Below, piece after piece: positions 8,666 to 18,253 of a stretch of 64,000 nt of DNA; the stretch's first letter is position 1, and every line of letters begins with the position of its first letter. A program made the translations under genes and the position numbers. Under the pieces are notes generated by a model. That model had not been told where the DNA came from. It did not search any database and saw only the letters and a list, made by a program, of their open reading frames with translations. The stretch comes from Polaribacter butkevichii (GTDB lineage Bacteria > Bacteroidota > Bacteroidia > Flavobacteriales > Flavobacteriaceae). The stretch spans positions 1,068,501 to 1,132,500 of the forward strand of contig NZ_CP150661.1 of assembly GCF_038024105.1 (NCBI RefSeq). The letters are read 5' to 3'.

Positions 8666-10090
8666 TTAAAATTGAAAATAAATAAATGAAGATTTATCAT
8701 CCGCAGAAATAAAATATAATAGTACAAAAACAAAGAAAACATAAAAAAAGTTTCGATATTTTTTATCAAATACTAAAGGATACTCTTTTTTTCTAGACCA
8801 CCATTCTATAATAATAAAAATTACGAGTAAAGGTATGGCCTTTTTATGGCGAATTACAGTTGGAAAAAAACTACCAAAATCTACTATTTTTTGAATATAG
8901 TGTATAGCATCTGTTATGGTTTCTGACCTAAAAAATATCCATGCAAAAGTTGTTAAGAAAAAAGTAAATAGTATTTGTAAAAGCTCTTTTAAACTTGGTA
9001 ACAAACTATTTTCTGCAACTTCATTTAAATTATTTCTATTCTTATTACTTAATAGTAAAGGTAAAAAAAACAAAGCATTCAATCCGCCCCAAGCAATAAA
9101 CGTCCAATTTGCTCCATGCCAAAAACCACTAACTAAAAATATTACAAATACGTTTCTAATTTTTAATTTTAAAGTGCCTCTAGAGCCTCCTAAAGGAATG
9201 TATAAATAATCTCTAAACCAAGTACTTAAAGAAATATGCCATCGCCTCCAAAACTCTGCTATATCTCTAGAAAAATACGGATAATTAAAGTTTCTCATTA
9301 ATTTAAACCCAAATAACCTTGCTGTACCAATAGCAATATCTGAATACCCAGAAAAATCACAATAAATTTGAAAAGCGAAATAAATAGCGCCCATAATTAA
9401 AGCTAACCCAGATTCATTTTGGTAATCTGCAAATATTAAATTTACTAAAGTTGCACAAGAATCTGCAATAACCACTTTTTTTACCAATCCCCATAAAATT
9501 AATTTCATTCCAGAAACTGCTAAAGAATAATCGAATTCTCTTTTTCTAAAAAATTGAGGTAATAAATTTGTAGCTCTTTCTATTGGTCCTGCAACAAGTT
9601 GCGGAAAAAAAGACACAAAACTTGCAAAAGAAATAAAATCTTTTGTAGGTTCTAATTTACCTTTATAAATATCGATGGTATAACTTAATGTTTGAAAAGT
9701 ATAAAAAGAAACTCCTACTGGTAATATAATATTTAAAGAGCTTACGTGCATTGTTACTCCTAAACTAGACCAAGCTTCTACCCAACTATGAATAAAGAAA
9801 TTATAATATTTAAAAAAGCCTAACATTCCTAAATTAAAAAGCAAACTACTATATAATAATAATTTTCTTTTTTTAACATTAGCTGTCTTTTTTAACATTA
9901 ACCCTAATGTATAATCTACTAAAGTGCTTAAAAAAATAAGAGATAAAAATCGCCAATCCCACCATCCATAAAAAACATAACTGGCTACTAAAATTAATAT
10001 ATTTTGAGTTTTTAATTTTTTAAAAACAAACCAATATAAAATAAATACAATAGTTAAAAAGACAAGAAATTCAAACGAATTGAACAACAT
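8666..10090 (-). CDS. MBOAT-family membrane-bound O-acyltransferase (AlgI/DltB type)
   Basis: A 474-residue polytopic protein. The family signature is present: WRRWHISLSTWFRDYLYIPL (281-300, His285) and SGFWHGANW (321-329, with the invariant His325). Membrane segments run from residue 5 to the C-terminus. Members such as AlgI and DltB move acetyl or other acyl groups across the inner membrane for modification of surface polymers. Here the substrate is probably the polysaccharide, possibly its nonulosonic acid, since neuA ends only 3 bases upstream. Length is normal. Confidence 0.9.
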   Translation of the reverse strand: MLFNSFEFLVFLTIVFILYWFVFKKLKTQNILILVASYVFYGWWDWRFLSLIFLSTLVDYTLGLMLKKTANVKKRKLLLYSSLLFNLGMLGFFKYYNFFIHSWVEAWSSLGVTMHVSSLNIILPVGVSFYTFQTLSYTIDIYKGKLEPTKDFISFASFVSFFPQLVAGPIERATNLLPQFFRKREFDYSLAVSGMKLILWGLVKKVVIADSCATLVNLIFADYQNESGLALIMGAIYFAFQIYCDFSGYSDIAIGTARLFGFKLMRNFNYPYFSRDIAEFWRRWHISLSTWFRDYLYIPLGGSRGTLKLKIRNVFVIFLVSGFWHGANWTFIAWGGLNALFFLPLLLSNKNRNNLNEVAENSLLPSLKELLQILFTFFLTTFAWIFFRSETITDAIHYIQKIVDFGSFFPTVIRHKKAIPLLVIFIIIEWWSRKKEYPLVFDKKYRNFFYVFFVFVLLYFISADDKSSFIYFQF

Positions 10091-10093
10091 AAA

Positions 10094-10789
10094 TTAAATA
10101 TTATTTTTTAATAATAATTCTGCTTTTTCCCAGTCTTTTAAGGTATCAATATTAACATAAAATTCTTTAGGAGATTCTATATAAGAAATACTATTACCAA
10201 AAAGCGAATTTTGTTTTTCTATAACAGCCGTTTTAGTGATATAAATACTACCGTCTCTATGATAAGCTTTTGGTAACTCTTGTCTTCTAGTTATAATTTC
10301 GGTTTCTCCTGTAGCTATTTTTAGATTGCCTTGTTTATTTAATTCAAATGTCCAATGCGGATTATATTCATGAGGTACTTCTTGCACCGAGACTAAAGAA
10401 TCTGTATCTGAATTTATAAACTTATTTAAAGCTTCATCTAAAAACGTTAATGTTCTAAAAGGACTTGTTACTTGTAATAAACAAACGGCATCAAAAAACT
10501 CTCCTTTAGCCTTGTAATAATCTAGTACATGTTTTATTACAGGCAATGTTGGCGAACTATCTTCTGCCAAATTAGAAGGCCTTTTAAAGGGTATTTCTAC
10601 TCCTAAACTTTTAGCTACTTCTATAATTTTATCATCATCAGAACTTAATACTGTTTTTACCAAATAGTTAGATTGCAGTGCTATTTCAGAAGTATACGCT
10701 AACAATGGCTTATTACCTAGTAACTTTATGTTTTTACCAGGTACTCCTTTAGAACCTCCTCTAGCCGGAATTAAACCTAAAATTCTCAT
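10094..10789 (-). CDS. neuA: CMP-nonulosonic (sialic-type) acid synthetase
   Basis: A 231-residue cytidylyltransferase. IPARGGSKGVPGKNIKLLG (residues 6-24) is the CTP-binding signature of CMP-NeuNAc/CMP-legionaminate synthetases, and LLQVTSPFRT matches the family's second conserved block. It activates the nine-carbon acid made by the adjacent NeuB product for transfer to the glycan. The start shares one base with the neuC stop. Whether the substrate is N-acetylneuraminate, legionaminate or a relative cannot be read; no 4-aminotransferase for legionaminate lies beside it. Confidence 0.88.
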   Translation of the reverse strand: MRILGLIPARGGSKGVPGKNIKLLGNKPLLAYTSEIALQSNYLVKTVLSSDDDKIIEVAKSLGVEIPFKRPSNLAEDSSPTLPVIKHVLDYYKAKGEFFDAVCLLQVTSPFRTLTFLDEALNKFINSDTDSLVSVQEVPHEYNPHWTFELNKQGNLKIATGETEIITRRQELPKAYHRDGSIYITKTAVIEKQNSLFGNSISYIESPKEFYVNIDTLKDWEKAELLLKNNI

Positions 10790-11949
10790 TAATATGTAAT
10801 TGTTTTATGAAATTTTAAAGGTATTTTAGATAAAACATCTGCCATTTTTTGTCCAGATGCTCCATCTCCATAAATTGTAGACGAACTGATCTTGGTGTTC
10901 TCTATTTGATTAAGTATTGCTTCTTTAATACCTTCTTTATCATAACTAACATCTACAACATTGTTGCCTCTTTGTCTTCTATTTTGACGAGTACCAATAT
11001 TAACAACAGGTACTCCTAAATAAGAACATTCTCTAATACCAACACTAGAGTTTCCTATTAAACATTTACTATTTACTAAAAGTTTTAAAAAATCTTGTGG
11101 TTCCATATTTTTAAAAAAATGGATATTCTGCGGTTTATTTATTTCTCTAAAAGTTCTAATACCATTAGAAGTTCCGTCTGCACCTGCATCTACATTTGGC
11201 CAAAACCAAAAAGTGGGTATATCTAACTCTGTAACCGCTTCTAATGTTTTTAAAACATCTTCTTTTGCCGCTTCATACTCTGTAGTTACGGGATGTTGCA
11301 TTACAACAATATAGCCTTTATTTTGCCAATCTACATTAGCACCTACTCCTCCATATTTTTCTAGAGGATTAAATGTTAATTTAGGATTTTCTTTTATTTC
11401 CTTCGCTAAATCTATTGATGGACAGCCTGTATTAATTACAAAATCTGGTTCTTCGCCTAATTTTATAACTCTTTCTTTTGCTTCTTCAGAGGCTACTAAA
11501 TGAATATCTGCTAACTTGGTATTTGCATGCCTAACCTTTTCATCTATATTACCCGTTACCTCACCTCCTTGTATATGAATTAATGGAATATTCTGATAAG
11601 CTGCCGCTATAGATGTTGCAATTGTTTCAAACCTATCTGCAATTGTAATTACCGCATCTGGTTTTAATTTATAAAATACATTTGCTAATTCCATAACACC
11701 TAAACCAGTAGTTTTTGCCATAGCGGTTTTATTTTCACCTTCTAAAACCATAAAAACTTTTTCATCAACAACAAATCCGTCTTTTTCTATAAAATCTACA
11801 GCATTACCATAACGCCCTAACAAAGCAGAACCCGCAACTACTAATTGCAATTCTAATTCTGGGTGATTTTTAATTGCTAAAAGTGCTGTTTTTATTCTAC
11901 TGTACGAAGGTCTAGCTGTTACTACAGCACATATTTTTCTTTTGCTCAT
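10789..11949 (-). CDS. neuC: UDP-GlcNAc 2-epimerase, hydrolysing (NeuC/LegG type)
   Basis: A 386-residue GT-B-fold epimerase. Visible family features are the N-terminal VVTARPSYSRIK, ITIADRFETIATSIAA, LIHIQGGEVTGNIDEKVRHANTKL-type block (HIQGGE around 126-131), and CLIGNSSVGIRE near residue 280. Hydrolysing members release ManNAc (or its 2,4-diacetamido analogue) from the UDP sugar as substrate for NeuB. The gene lies between neuB (4-base overlap) and neuA (1-base overlap), so the three enzymes are translationally coupled. Strict NeuC versus LegG specificity is unresolved. Confidence 0.88.
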   Translation of the reverse strand: MSKRKICAVVTARPSYSRIKTALLAIKNHPELELQLVVAGSALLGRYGNAVDFIEKDGFVVDEKVFMVLEGENKTAMAKTTGLGVMELANVFYKLKPDAVITIADRFETIATSIAAAYQNIPLIHIQGGEVTGNIDEKVRHANTKLADIHLVASEEAKERVIKLGEEPDFVINTGCPSIDLAKEIKENPKLTFNPLEKYGGVGANVDWQNKGYIVVMQHPVTTEYEAAKEDVLKTLEAVTELDIPTFWFWPNVDAGADGTSNGIRTFREINKPQNIHFFKNMEPQDFLKLLVNSKCLIGNSSVGIRECSYLGVPVVNIGTRQNRRQRGNNVVDVSYDKEGIKEAILNQIENTKISSSTIYGDGASGQKMADVLSKIPLKFHKTITY

Positions 11950-12944
11950 ATAATATCCGACTCATTTAAGAAGTCCCATTTTAACATAGAATTTTTTAGT
12001 TTTTTTCCAATAACTTTTTCATAATCCGAAGCTAAAATACCAAAATCTTTCGGTTTTTTCGCCTCTAAATCATCAAAAGTAAGTATGTGGTTTTTAGGTA
12101 AATCTTTATTAATAGCTAACGATTTTTCGAAAATACTCTTTAATTCTAAAAAAGCAGAATTATCATTTTTATCAATCGGAGCAAGTAAAGATTCATGAAT
12201 ATTTTTTACAGCTTTTATTAATTGTGTAGTTTCATTAATTGTTAATGATGATTTTGCATCGGGACCAAACATTTCTTTATCAAAAACTACATGAAATTCT
12301 AAAATTTCGGCCCCTAAAGCTACTGCAGCAATACATGCTTCTATAGAAGATGAATGATCTGAAAAACCAACTTTAACTTTGTATTTATTTTTTAACTGCT
12401 CTATAATATTTAACCCAAATTGAGCTGGTTTTGTTGGGTAAGAAGTAGTACATTGTAATATTGAATACGCTACATTTCTTGTTTTTAAAAAAGCTACCGT
12501 AGCATCTAATTCTTTAAAAGAACTCATACCCGAAGAAATAATTACAGGTTTACCTGTTTTTGCAATTTTTTCTAACAGTAAAAAATTATTAACTTCTCCA
12601 GAGCCTACTTTATATCTTTTTACCCCTACTTTTTCTAATAAATCTACAGCTGCATTGCTAAAAGGAGAACTCATAAATTCTAAGCCTACTTCATCACAAT
12701 GTGCTTTTATTTCTTTCCATTGCTCTAAAGAAAACTCCATACGTTTCCAATAATCAAAACGTGTTTTATCTTGTTTAGAAAACTTTACTCTAAAAGGTTC
12801 GTAAATACTACTTTCTGCTGCTGCAATATGCGTTTGAAATTTAATTGCATCTACTCCTGTTTTAGCAACTGCATCAATATAAGAATGTAAAACCCCTAAA
12901 CTGCCATCATGTGCTTGTCCTATTTCTGCAATTGTAAATATCAT
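11946..12944 (-). CDS. neuB: N-acetylneuraminate synthase family protein
   Basis: A 332-residue nonulosonate synthase condensing phosphoenolpyruvate with an N-acyl-mannosamine-type sugar. The TIM-barrel part starts FTIAEIGQAHDGS and has DAIKFQTH, GSGEVNN, SSGMSS and FSDHS blocks. FHVVFDKEMFGPDAKSS fits the metal/substrate site, and residues about 275-332 form the antifreeze-like SAF domain. Length is typical (NeuB about 340). It heads the neuB-neuC-neuA set. Confidence 0.88.
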   Translation of the reverse strand: MIFTIAEIGQAHDGSLGVLHSYIDAVAKTGVDAIKFQTHIAAAESSIYEPFRVKFSKQDKTRFDYWKRMEFSLEQWKEIKAHCDEVGLEFMSSPFSNAAVDLLEKVGVKRYKVGSGEVNNFLLLEKIAKTGKPVIISSGMSSFKELDATVAFLKTRNVAYSILQCTTSYPTKPAQFGLNIIEQLKNKYKVKVGFSDHSSSIEACIAAVALGAEILEFHVVFDKEMFGPDAKSSLTINETTQLIKAVKNIHESLLAPIDKNDNSAFLELKSIFEKSLAINKDLPKNHILTFDDLEAKKPKDFGILASDYEKVIGKKLKNSMLKWDFLNESDII

Positions 12945-12956
12945 ATGCTATTTATT

Positions 12957-14492
12957 TTATATCGATTTAATTCCTTCTTCAATATTTATTTTTACTTTAT
13001 CTTTTAATATTTCATTTGCCCAGAAAAGAGATTTATTCCACCTTTTGTTAAACAATGAAAGTTTCCAAATTTTAAATTTATAATATTTAAAAAAAACAAA
13101 CATTTTGTATCCCTTTAATTGATTTTTAGAGGCATATTTTATGTATCTATATAAGGTAACCGGACCAGGTAGCGGTACTATTAAATCATCCTTATACCAA
13201 GGTAAATATTCTCTTGCATCAAAACGCCAACCTCCCATCGGAGCTTTTAAATGGTTCATATACTCTTCACTTGTAAAAACAACACGTTGAGCATTATGAT
13301 GTACATTAAAATTATATTCCTGATCATCAGAACCAAAACCTTCTATTTGAATATTAAAAGGCAAAATATCTTTATTTTTAAATAAAGTAGAACAACCCGC
13401 TACTGTGTAAGATAATTGTGCAGCAATATTTCCTTGAATATTGTTGGTTGCAAAAGAAATCATTTTTGATTTTGTAAATTCTAGTTTTTTAATTAAATTT
13501 TCAATTAAATTAGGTTGGTTGTCTATTAAAATATCATCATCAAACATAATAATATAATCTGCATTACTACTAGATAAACCAACGTTTCTAGCATTACATA
13601 AGCCTAATTTATCTAATAAAACATGTTCTATTTTAAAACTCCATTTTCTAGATAAAACGGCATCTAATAATGTTTTTTCTTGACCTGGTAATTTTTGCTC
13701 TACAATAAAAAATTTATCTATTGGGAAATTATTATCCTCTATAGATTGTAATGTTTCTAAAACAAAATTGGGTCTTCCTAAGGTAGGAATAAAGGCATCT
13801 ACCTTAATCTTATTCATATCAATTTCTTGCTGATGAATCTCTTTCCAAATTGCTTTCTTATGCTGAAAACCTTGATAGTTATTTTTAAAAATATTTGTTC
13901 CAGGTAAAACTAATTTTTTATCAAAAATAAGTTTACTTAAAAGATAATAAAAAACCCATTTTTTCTTTTTTGAGTAACTAATAAAATCTATATATTCTTT
14001 GTTAGTTAATCCCTCTATAAAAAAATTAGAAAACCGTTTATCATTTGAAACACTAACAATAGCACCTATAAAAAAAGAAGCATATCCTAAAACAGCAAGG
14101 GCAGATTTGTAGTTTTTAGGAAAACTATAAACCGCTAATTCATTAACTACAGAGGCACTAATAATACCTATATTAGATCGAACCCGCCAAGTATCAAATG
14201 TATTGGTATCGTTTTTACTAAATTTATTAAAATAAACATTACTAAACTCTAAATACTCTGTATTTTCTAAAAACAAATGAGACCCAAAAGTGATTAATTC
14301 TGGTATATCACCAAAATTATTTTCATCTAAGTAAGCATCTAATTCTTTTTGATCTTTAGCATTATAACACCAAGCTACCACCTTATTGGTTAAAGACAAG
14401 TCTTTTAACCCTTCAAAAAAAGAATTGTATGTTTTATTTAAATACTGCCATTTAAGCGTTTTAATATTATATGATAAAATTACATTATTCAT
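12957..14492 (-). CDS. Two-domain GT2-like glycosyltransferase
   Basis: A 511-residue protein. Residues 230-420 form a GT2 domain: VDAFIPTLGRPNFVLETLQSI, then ADYIIMFDDDILID as the DXD motif, and GFGSDDQEYNFN as the later acidic motif. Residues 1-220 are an extra N-terminal region of unknown fold (SSHL-type aromatic-rich, no signal peptide) that may bind acceptor or partner. It immediately precedes neuB in transcription, so it could be the nonulosonate-handling transferase, but GT2 proteins are not usual sialyltransferases. It shares one base with the upstream gene. Confidence 0.75.
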   Translation of the reverse strand: MNNVILSYNIKTLKWQYLNKTYNSFFEGLKDLSLTNKVVAWCYNAKDQKELDAYLDENNFGDIPELITFGSHLFLENTEYLEFSNVYFNKFSKNDTNTFDTWRVRSNIGIISASVVNELAVYSFPKNYKSALAVLGYASFFIGAIVSVSNDKRFSNFFIEGLTNKEYIDFISYSKKKKWVFYYLLSKLIFDKKLVLPGTNIFKNNYQGFQHKKAIWKEIHQQEIDMNKIKVDAFIPTLGRPNFVLETLQSIEDNNFPIDKFFIVEQKLPGQEKTLLDAVLSRKWSFKIEHVLLDKLGLCNARNVGLSSSNADYIIMFDDDILIDNQPNLIENLIKKLEFTKSKMISFATNNIQGNIAAQLSYTVAGCSTLFKNKDILPFNIQIEGFGSDDQEYNFNVHHNAQRVVFTSEEYMNHLKAPMGGWRFDAREYLPWYKDDLIVPLPGPVTLYRYIKYASKNQLKGYKMFVFFKYYKFKIWKLSLFNKRWNKSLFWANEILKDKVKINIEEGIKSI

Positions 14493-15712
14493 TATTTTTT
14501 CATCTTTAAAATAAAATTTTTTACCCTTACAAATTGCGATTCGTGTGAAAAATTTTCTTGATAACTATTAAATCCATTATTTGAGAGTTCCTTTCTAAAA
14601 TTAGTATCATTATAGCATTTAATAATACTTTTAGCATAATCTGCCCAATTATCACTTAATATTGCATTAAAATTATTTGTTATTTCTGCAGTTCCGCCTA
14701 CTCCATTTTTCATAGCAACTAAACATTGTTTATTATAAAAAATTAGCGGAATTCTTGTTCTAACACCAGTGTCTTGATTCCAAGGAATTAAATGTATATC
14801 ATAAGGATGCATAACCGCAGTTAAATCTTCTACAAAACCATGTACTTTAATATTTTTATCTTGATCAATTAAACAAATCAAATCGTTATCATTGTCTGGC
14901 ATTTCACCAATTATTTCTAATAAAACATTAGGCAATTGTTTTTTTATACTGGGCCAACAGTTTCGTAAAAAGTTTTTTAACCCCACTCTATTGGCGGTTG
15001 TATTTAAACTTCCTAAATGCACTAATGATGCGGTACTTTTAGCTGTACTTTTTTTAATATGATTAAAACTATAAGTTACAGGCAGGTAAATAGAGCTGTA
15101 TTTTAACTCATTAAAATACTGATTATCTGAATCAGAAACAGAAATAATAGCATCAATATTTTTAATCATTTTATTTTCTATTCTTTTTTTAGAAAATGTT
15201 ATAATTGATGTTTTAAAGCTTTTTTTATTTTTAAATTTCATTAATTTATACTGCCAATCATGGTGTACATAAAAAGAAGTAATATTTAAATTTACAGCTA
15301 ATAAACCGGCATAATACCACTGTGCCCAAACAAAATGAAAATTATTTTGTTCTATATACTTATTTAAAAAAGAATTGTTTTGATCATTTATAAATTTATA
15401 ATAATACCCTGTAGGATTGCCTAGTATTTGAGTAATTTTTGTAAATATATTTACTTTTACATTTGTTAAACTTAAAGCAATTTCATCTACTAAAATAGGA
15501 TGATCTTTAAAAAAAATAGTTTTATTTTTTGAAACAAAACGAGGAGCATTATTAGAGAAATTACCTGTGTTTACATAAAGAATTTTAATAGCATATCCTA
15601 ACCCCAATAGTATTGATAAGTGACTTTTTTGCACTACAGAACCGCCTGAAAAATCATTTTTTAAAAATAATAAATCTGTTGTAATGTAGAGAATTGTTTT
15701 TTTTACCATCAT
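14492..15712 (-). CDS. GT4-like glycosyltransferase
   Basis: A 406-residue GT-B-type transferase. The N-terminus has ILYITTDLLFLKNDFSGGSV. A central YVHHDWQYKLM marks the acceptor domain. The C-terminal half has VHLGSLNTTANRVGLKNF and VLLEIIGEMPDN followed by KVHGFVEDLTAVMHPYDIHLIPW, typical of GT4 donor domains. The E-x7-E region is less canonical than in its neighbours. Two ATG codons open the frame (15712 and 15709). It overlaps the upstream gene by 4 bases. Confidence 0.78.
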   Translation of the reverse strand: MMVKKTILYITTDLLFLKNDFSGGSVVQKSHLSILLGLGYAIKILYVNTGNFSNNAPRFVSKNKTIFFKDHPILVDEIALSLTNVKVNIFTKITQILGNPTGYYYKFINDQNNSFLNKYIEQNNFHFVWAQWYYAGLLAVNLNITSFYVHHDWQYKLMKFKNKKSFKTSIITFSKKRIENKMIKNIDAIISVSDSDNQYFNELKYSSIYLPVTYSFNHIKKSTAKSTASLVHLGSLNTTANRVGLKNFLRNCWPSIKKQLPNVLLEIIGEMPDNDNDLICLIDQDKNIKVHGFVEDLTAVMHPYDIHLIPWNQDTGVRTRIPLIFYNKQCLVAMKNGVGGTAEITNNFNAILSDNWADYAKSIIKCYNDTNFRKELSNNGFNSYQENFSHESQFVRVKNFILKMKK

Positions 15713-16875
15713 TTTTTATCAATAATTTGTTTATTGATTTTTAAATACGCTTTTAAGGTATTTTTCTTAATAATTTCTTTATCTAACTTTACCTTTATTT
15801 CTTGATTAAGTTTATAAGCTTTACAAAGTAAATCTGGCGAATTTAATGCTTTTATTATAAGTTGGGAAATTTCAAAAGCATCTTCTGGATTTTTAATTAA
15901 AAATCCATTTTCACCATCTTTTATATAATCTTCTGAAGCTCCACCTGGATTTGATTGAATAGGAAAAGCACCAGAAATAATAGCTTCTAAAAGTGTATTT
16001 GGCACACCGTCTGAAATATTGTTACCAATAGCAATTTTTGCACTTCCAAACTTTTTTAATAATTCATCATGACTAATTTGATTGTCTCTGGTTGAATATT
16101 GAATATTTAAATTGTATTTTAAATTGATTCGTATAATTTCTTCTTCAACACTTCTATGGGCAGAATATACATAAATATCAACATCTTTTAATTTATCAAT
16201 AATTAAAACCAATGCTTTTAAAACAAATAATGCTCTGCCAAAATTATGTTGATACCCTTTTAAAATGATTAAATTTCTTTGTTTAACAGGTATATTAAAT
16301 TTTTGATAGTGTTGTATATCATATCCTCCTCCTCCAGGAAAATTAATTCCTAAAATATTAGATTGCATAGAAATTGATTTTATCAATTCCTTATCTCTTT
16401 TACATTCTAGAAAAAAATAATCTATTGTATGCACACAATTAATAATCTTTAACTTATGCTCTTGTTTATCCTTAAAAAAATAAATATCATTTCCCCAACA
16501 CGAATATGCCCATTTAAAATCAATTTTTTGTCTAACTTTTAACAAAGGATAAGTTTGCGATTGCATTTCTAGAGAATGCACCAAATCTGGCTTTATTTCT
16601 TTGATTAATTCTTCTAGTTTTTCTGAAGCAGTAACTTTTAAATAAGGCTCTATTTTTTTAAAAACTCTTGGCATTTTTTTTTCTAAAAAATACTCTCCTT
16701 TCAAATAAGGAATTTTTCTCTTATTCCAATTTGTAGTATAATTTGTCCATAATAAATCTTTATGAATTTTGTTGTCTAAACAATCAAAAACATAAATTTC
16801 ATGTCCAGAATCTTTTAACTGATTGATCCACCTAGCGGCATGAATATATTGAAGGCAAACGAAGAGAATTTTCAT
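15709..16875 (-). CDS. GT4-family glycosyltransferase
   Basis: A 388-residue transferase with FVCLQYIHAARWINQL at the N-terminus. The C-terminal GT4 block is ISDGVPNTLLEAIISGAFPIQSN, with Glu residues spaced as in the E-x7-E motif. A central CWGNDIYFF is common in flavobacterial GT4 proteins. It follows the next transferase gene by 3 bases. The sugar is unknown. Confidence 0.86.
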   Translation of the reverse strand: MKILFVCLQYIHAARWINQLKDSGHEIYVFDCLDNKIHKDLLWTNYTTNWNKRKIPYLKGEYFLEKKMPRVFKKIEPYLKVTASEKLEELIKEIKPDLVHSLEMQSQTYPLLKVRQKIDFKWAYSCWGNDIYFFKDKQEHKLKIINCVHTIDYFFLECKRDKELIKSISMQSNILGINFPGGGGYDIQHYQKFNIPVKQRNLIILKGYQHNFGRALFVLKALVLIIDKLKDVDIYVYSAHRSVEEEIIRINLKYNLNIQYSTRDNQISHDELLKKFGSAKIAIGNNISDGVPNTLLEAIISGAFPIQSNPGGASEDYIKDGENGFLIKNPEDAFEISQLIIKALNSPDLLCKAYKLNQEIKVKLDKEIIKKNTLKAYLKINKQIIDKK

Positions 16876-16878
16876 AAT

Positions 16879-18039
16879 TTAATTATCCTTATTACGAATT
16901 GTTTCCATCATAATTCCTCTCATTTCTTTTCCCCAAACATCCCAATTTAATTCTTTTTTAAATTTTTCTAGAGAGTTTTTTACCATTTCATTTATTAAAT
17001 TTTGGTTATTTAATAAATTTTCAATTTGATTAGCATAGGCTAACGGAGTTGCATTATAAGGCAAGGTATAACCATTAACCCCATTTTTAACAATGGTACT
17101 TACACCTCCTGTATCGGTAGTTATAACCGGAATACCAAAAGCGGCTGCCTCACAAAAAACGATACCATAACACTCAGACCTTGTAGGTACAAATAACAAA
17201 TGACTTTGATAAAGTAACTCGTGAAACTCTTCCATTTCTTTATCTAAATTTTTATTTAAAAAAGGAATTACTTTCATTTTAGTGTGCTGAACAGGAGGTA
17301 CACAACCACAAACCGTTAGTGTTACGTTTAGTCCTTTTTCAAGAAGGATTTTTAAGGTTTCAAATGCAATATCTCCCCCTTTTCTTTCCCAATTTCTACC
17401 TAAAAAAAGCAAATTAATCTCAGAATTATAGGCTTTATTTAAAATCTTAGATACATCGGGCACATAATCCATATTAGCACCAAATTTTACTACATGAACT
17501 TTTTCTTTTTTTAGATTGTATTTTTTTATTTCGAAATTTGCTGCCCAATCTGAAGGAAACACGTAACTATGAGATTTATCAATTGCTTTTTTCATAATAA
17601 ATCTAGATTCTGATATAGAAAATGAAGCGAAGTTTGAGTAGTTAGGATAATATCCCAATAATTGATCGAATGAAGCGTCGGCTAAATAACAAATTGGTAT
17701 TTTAGTTTGAATAAAAGAAATTTCAGGTCCTGCAGAAGAAGAAAAAATAAGATCTATTTTAGAGTTTTTAATTTTCTTTTTTACAAAAAAATAATAGTAA
17801 ATACTTTTTAAGATATTCTGTTCTCTATTATACTTTTTCTTAAAAAAAAACTGAGTTACCCTATCTATACGCACTACTATACCTCCAATTATTCTTGGTC
17901 TTGGTATTGGCCCTAATATAACAACCTCTTCAAATTCTTTTTCTAGAGCAGTTAACATTCTATATTGTGTGCCAGACCAAGATCGTTTGTCTTTAGGGTC
18001 TAAACTAGTTAAAAAACCTATTGTTGCTTTTTCTTTCAT
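16879..18039 (-). CDS. GT4-family glycosyltransferase
   Basis: A transferase of 386 residues if the ATG at 18039 is used; a TTG at 18045 would add two residues and is less likely. Features are IGFLTSLDPKDKRSWSGTQYRML at the N-terminus (acceptor side), NLLFLGRNWERKGGDIAFE, and FVPTRSECYGIVFCEAAAFGIPVI, the donor-site motif with the catalytic-region glutamates. It is the first gene after the 0.2-kb break at 18046-18253, so it may start a second transcript or depend on read-through. Confidence 0.87.
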   Translation of the reverse strand: MKEKATIGFLTSLDPKDKRSWSGTQYRMLTALEKEFEEVVILGPIPRPRIIGGIVVRIDRVTQFFFKKKYNREQNILKSIYYYFFVKKKIKNSKIDLIFSSSAGPEISFIQTKIPICYLADASFDQLLGYYPNYSNFASFSISESRFIMKKAIDKSHSYVFPSDWAANFEIKKYNLKKEKVHVVKFGANMDYVPDVSKILNKAYNSEINLLFLGRNWERKGGDIAFETLKILLEKGLNVTLTVCGCVPPVQHTKMKVIPFLNKNLDKEMEEFHELLYQSHLLFVPTRSECYGIVFCEAAAFGIPVITTDTGGVSTIVKNGVNGYTLPYNATPLAYANQIENLLNNQNLINEMVKNSLEKFKKELNWDVWGKEMRGIMMETIRNKDN

Positions 18040-18222
18040 TTTCAATTTTCATTATATTTTACTTTAACTTCTCAAAACACTCTATCCACTAATTACAATC
18101 AACTTAAATAATATTCACTTAACAGATTTCAAAAGACTTCTTATATACTATACTAGTATAATTATATTTTAGAAATCCTCTTTATGTTAAAACATACCTA
18201 ATTTTTATTGATGTAGAGAAGC
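18040..18222 (-). other. Intergenic break in the polysaccharide operon
   Basis: This is the longest gap in the middle of an otherwise overlapping gene series. It contains a 12-bp perfect palindrome, TATACTAGTATA (18149-18160), and AT-rich sequence, but no clear TAnnTTTG box on the minus strand. It could hold a promoter for the downstream transferase genes. No coding frame or RNA is recognisable. Confidence 0.4.
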
Positions 18223-18253
18223 TCTTATTTATCCTTATGAAGGATAAATAAGA
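18223..18253 (-). terminator. Hairpin directly after transferase stop
   Basis: Perfect 14-bp inverted repeat, left arm TCTTATTTATCCTT (18223-18236), right arm 18240-18253, 3-base loop, ending one base before the stop codon at 18254. The stem is AT-rich and lacks a T run on the minus strand, so termination may be partial or the hairpin may protect the mRNA end. Confidence 0.5.

Noticed and set aside
10094..12944. Assignment of the neu genes to legionaminic acid
   Set aside because: The enzymes fit either sialic or legionaminic acid, but the additional legionaminate genes are not in the window, so the specific name would be unsupported.
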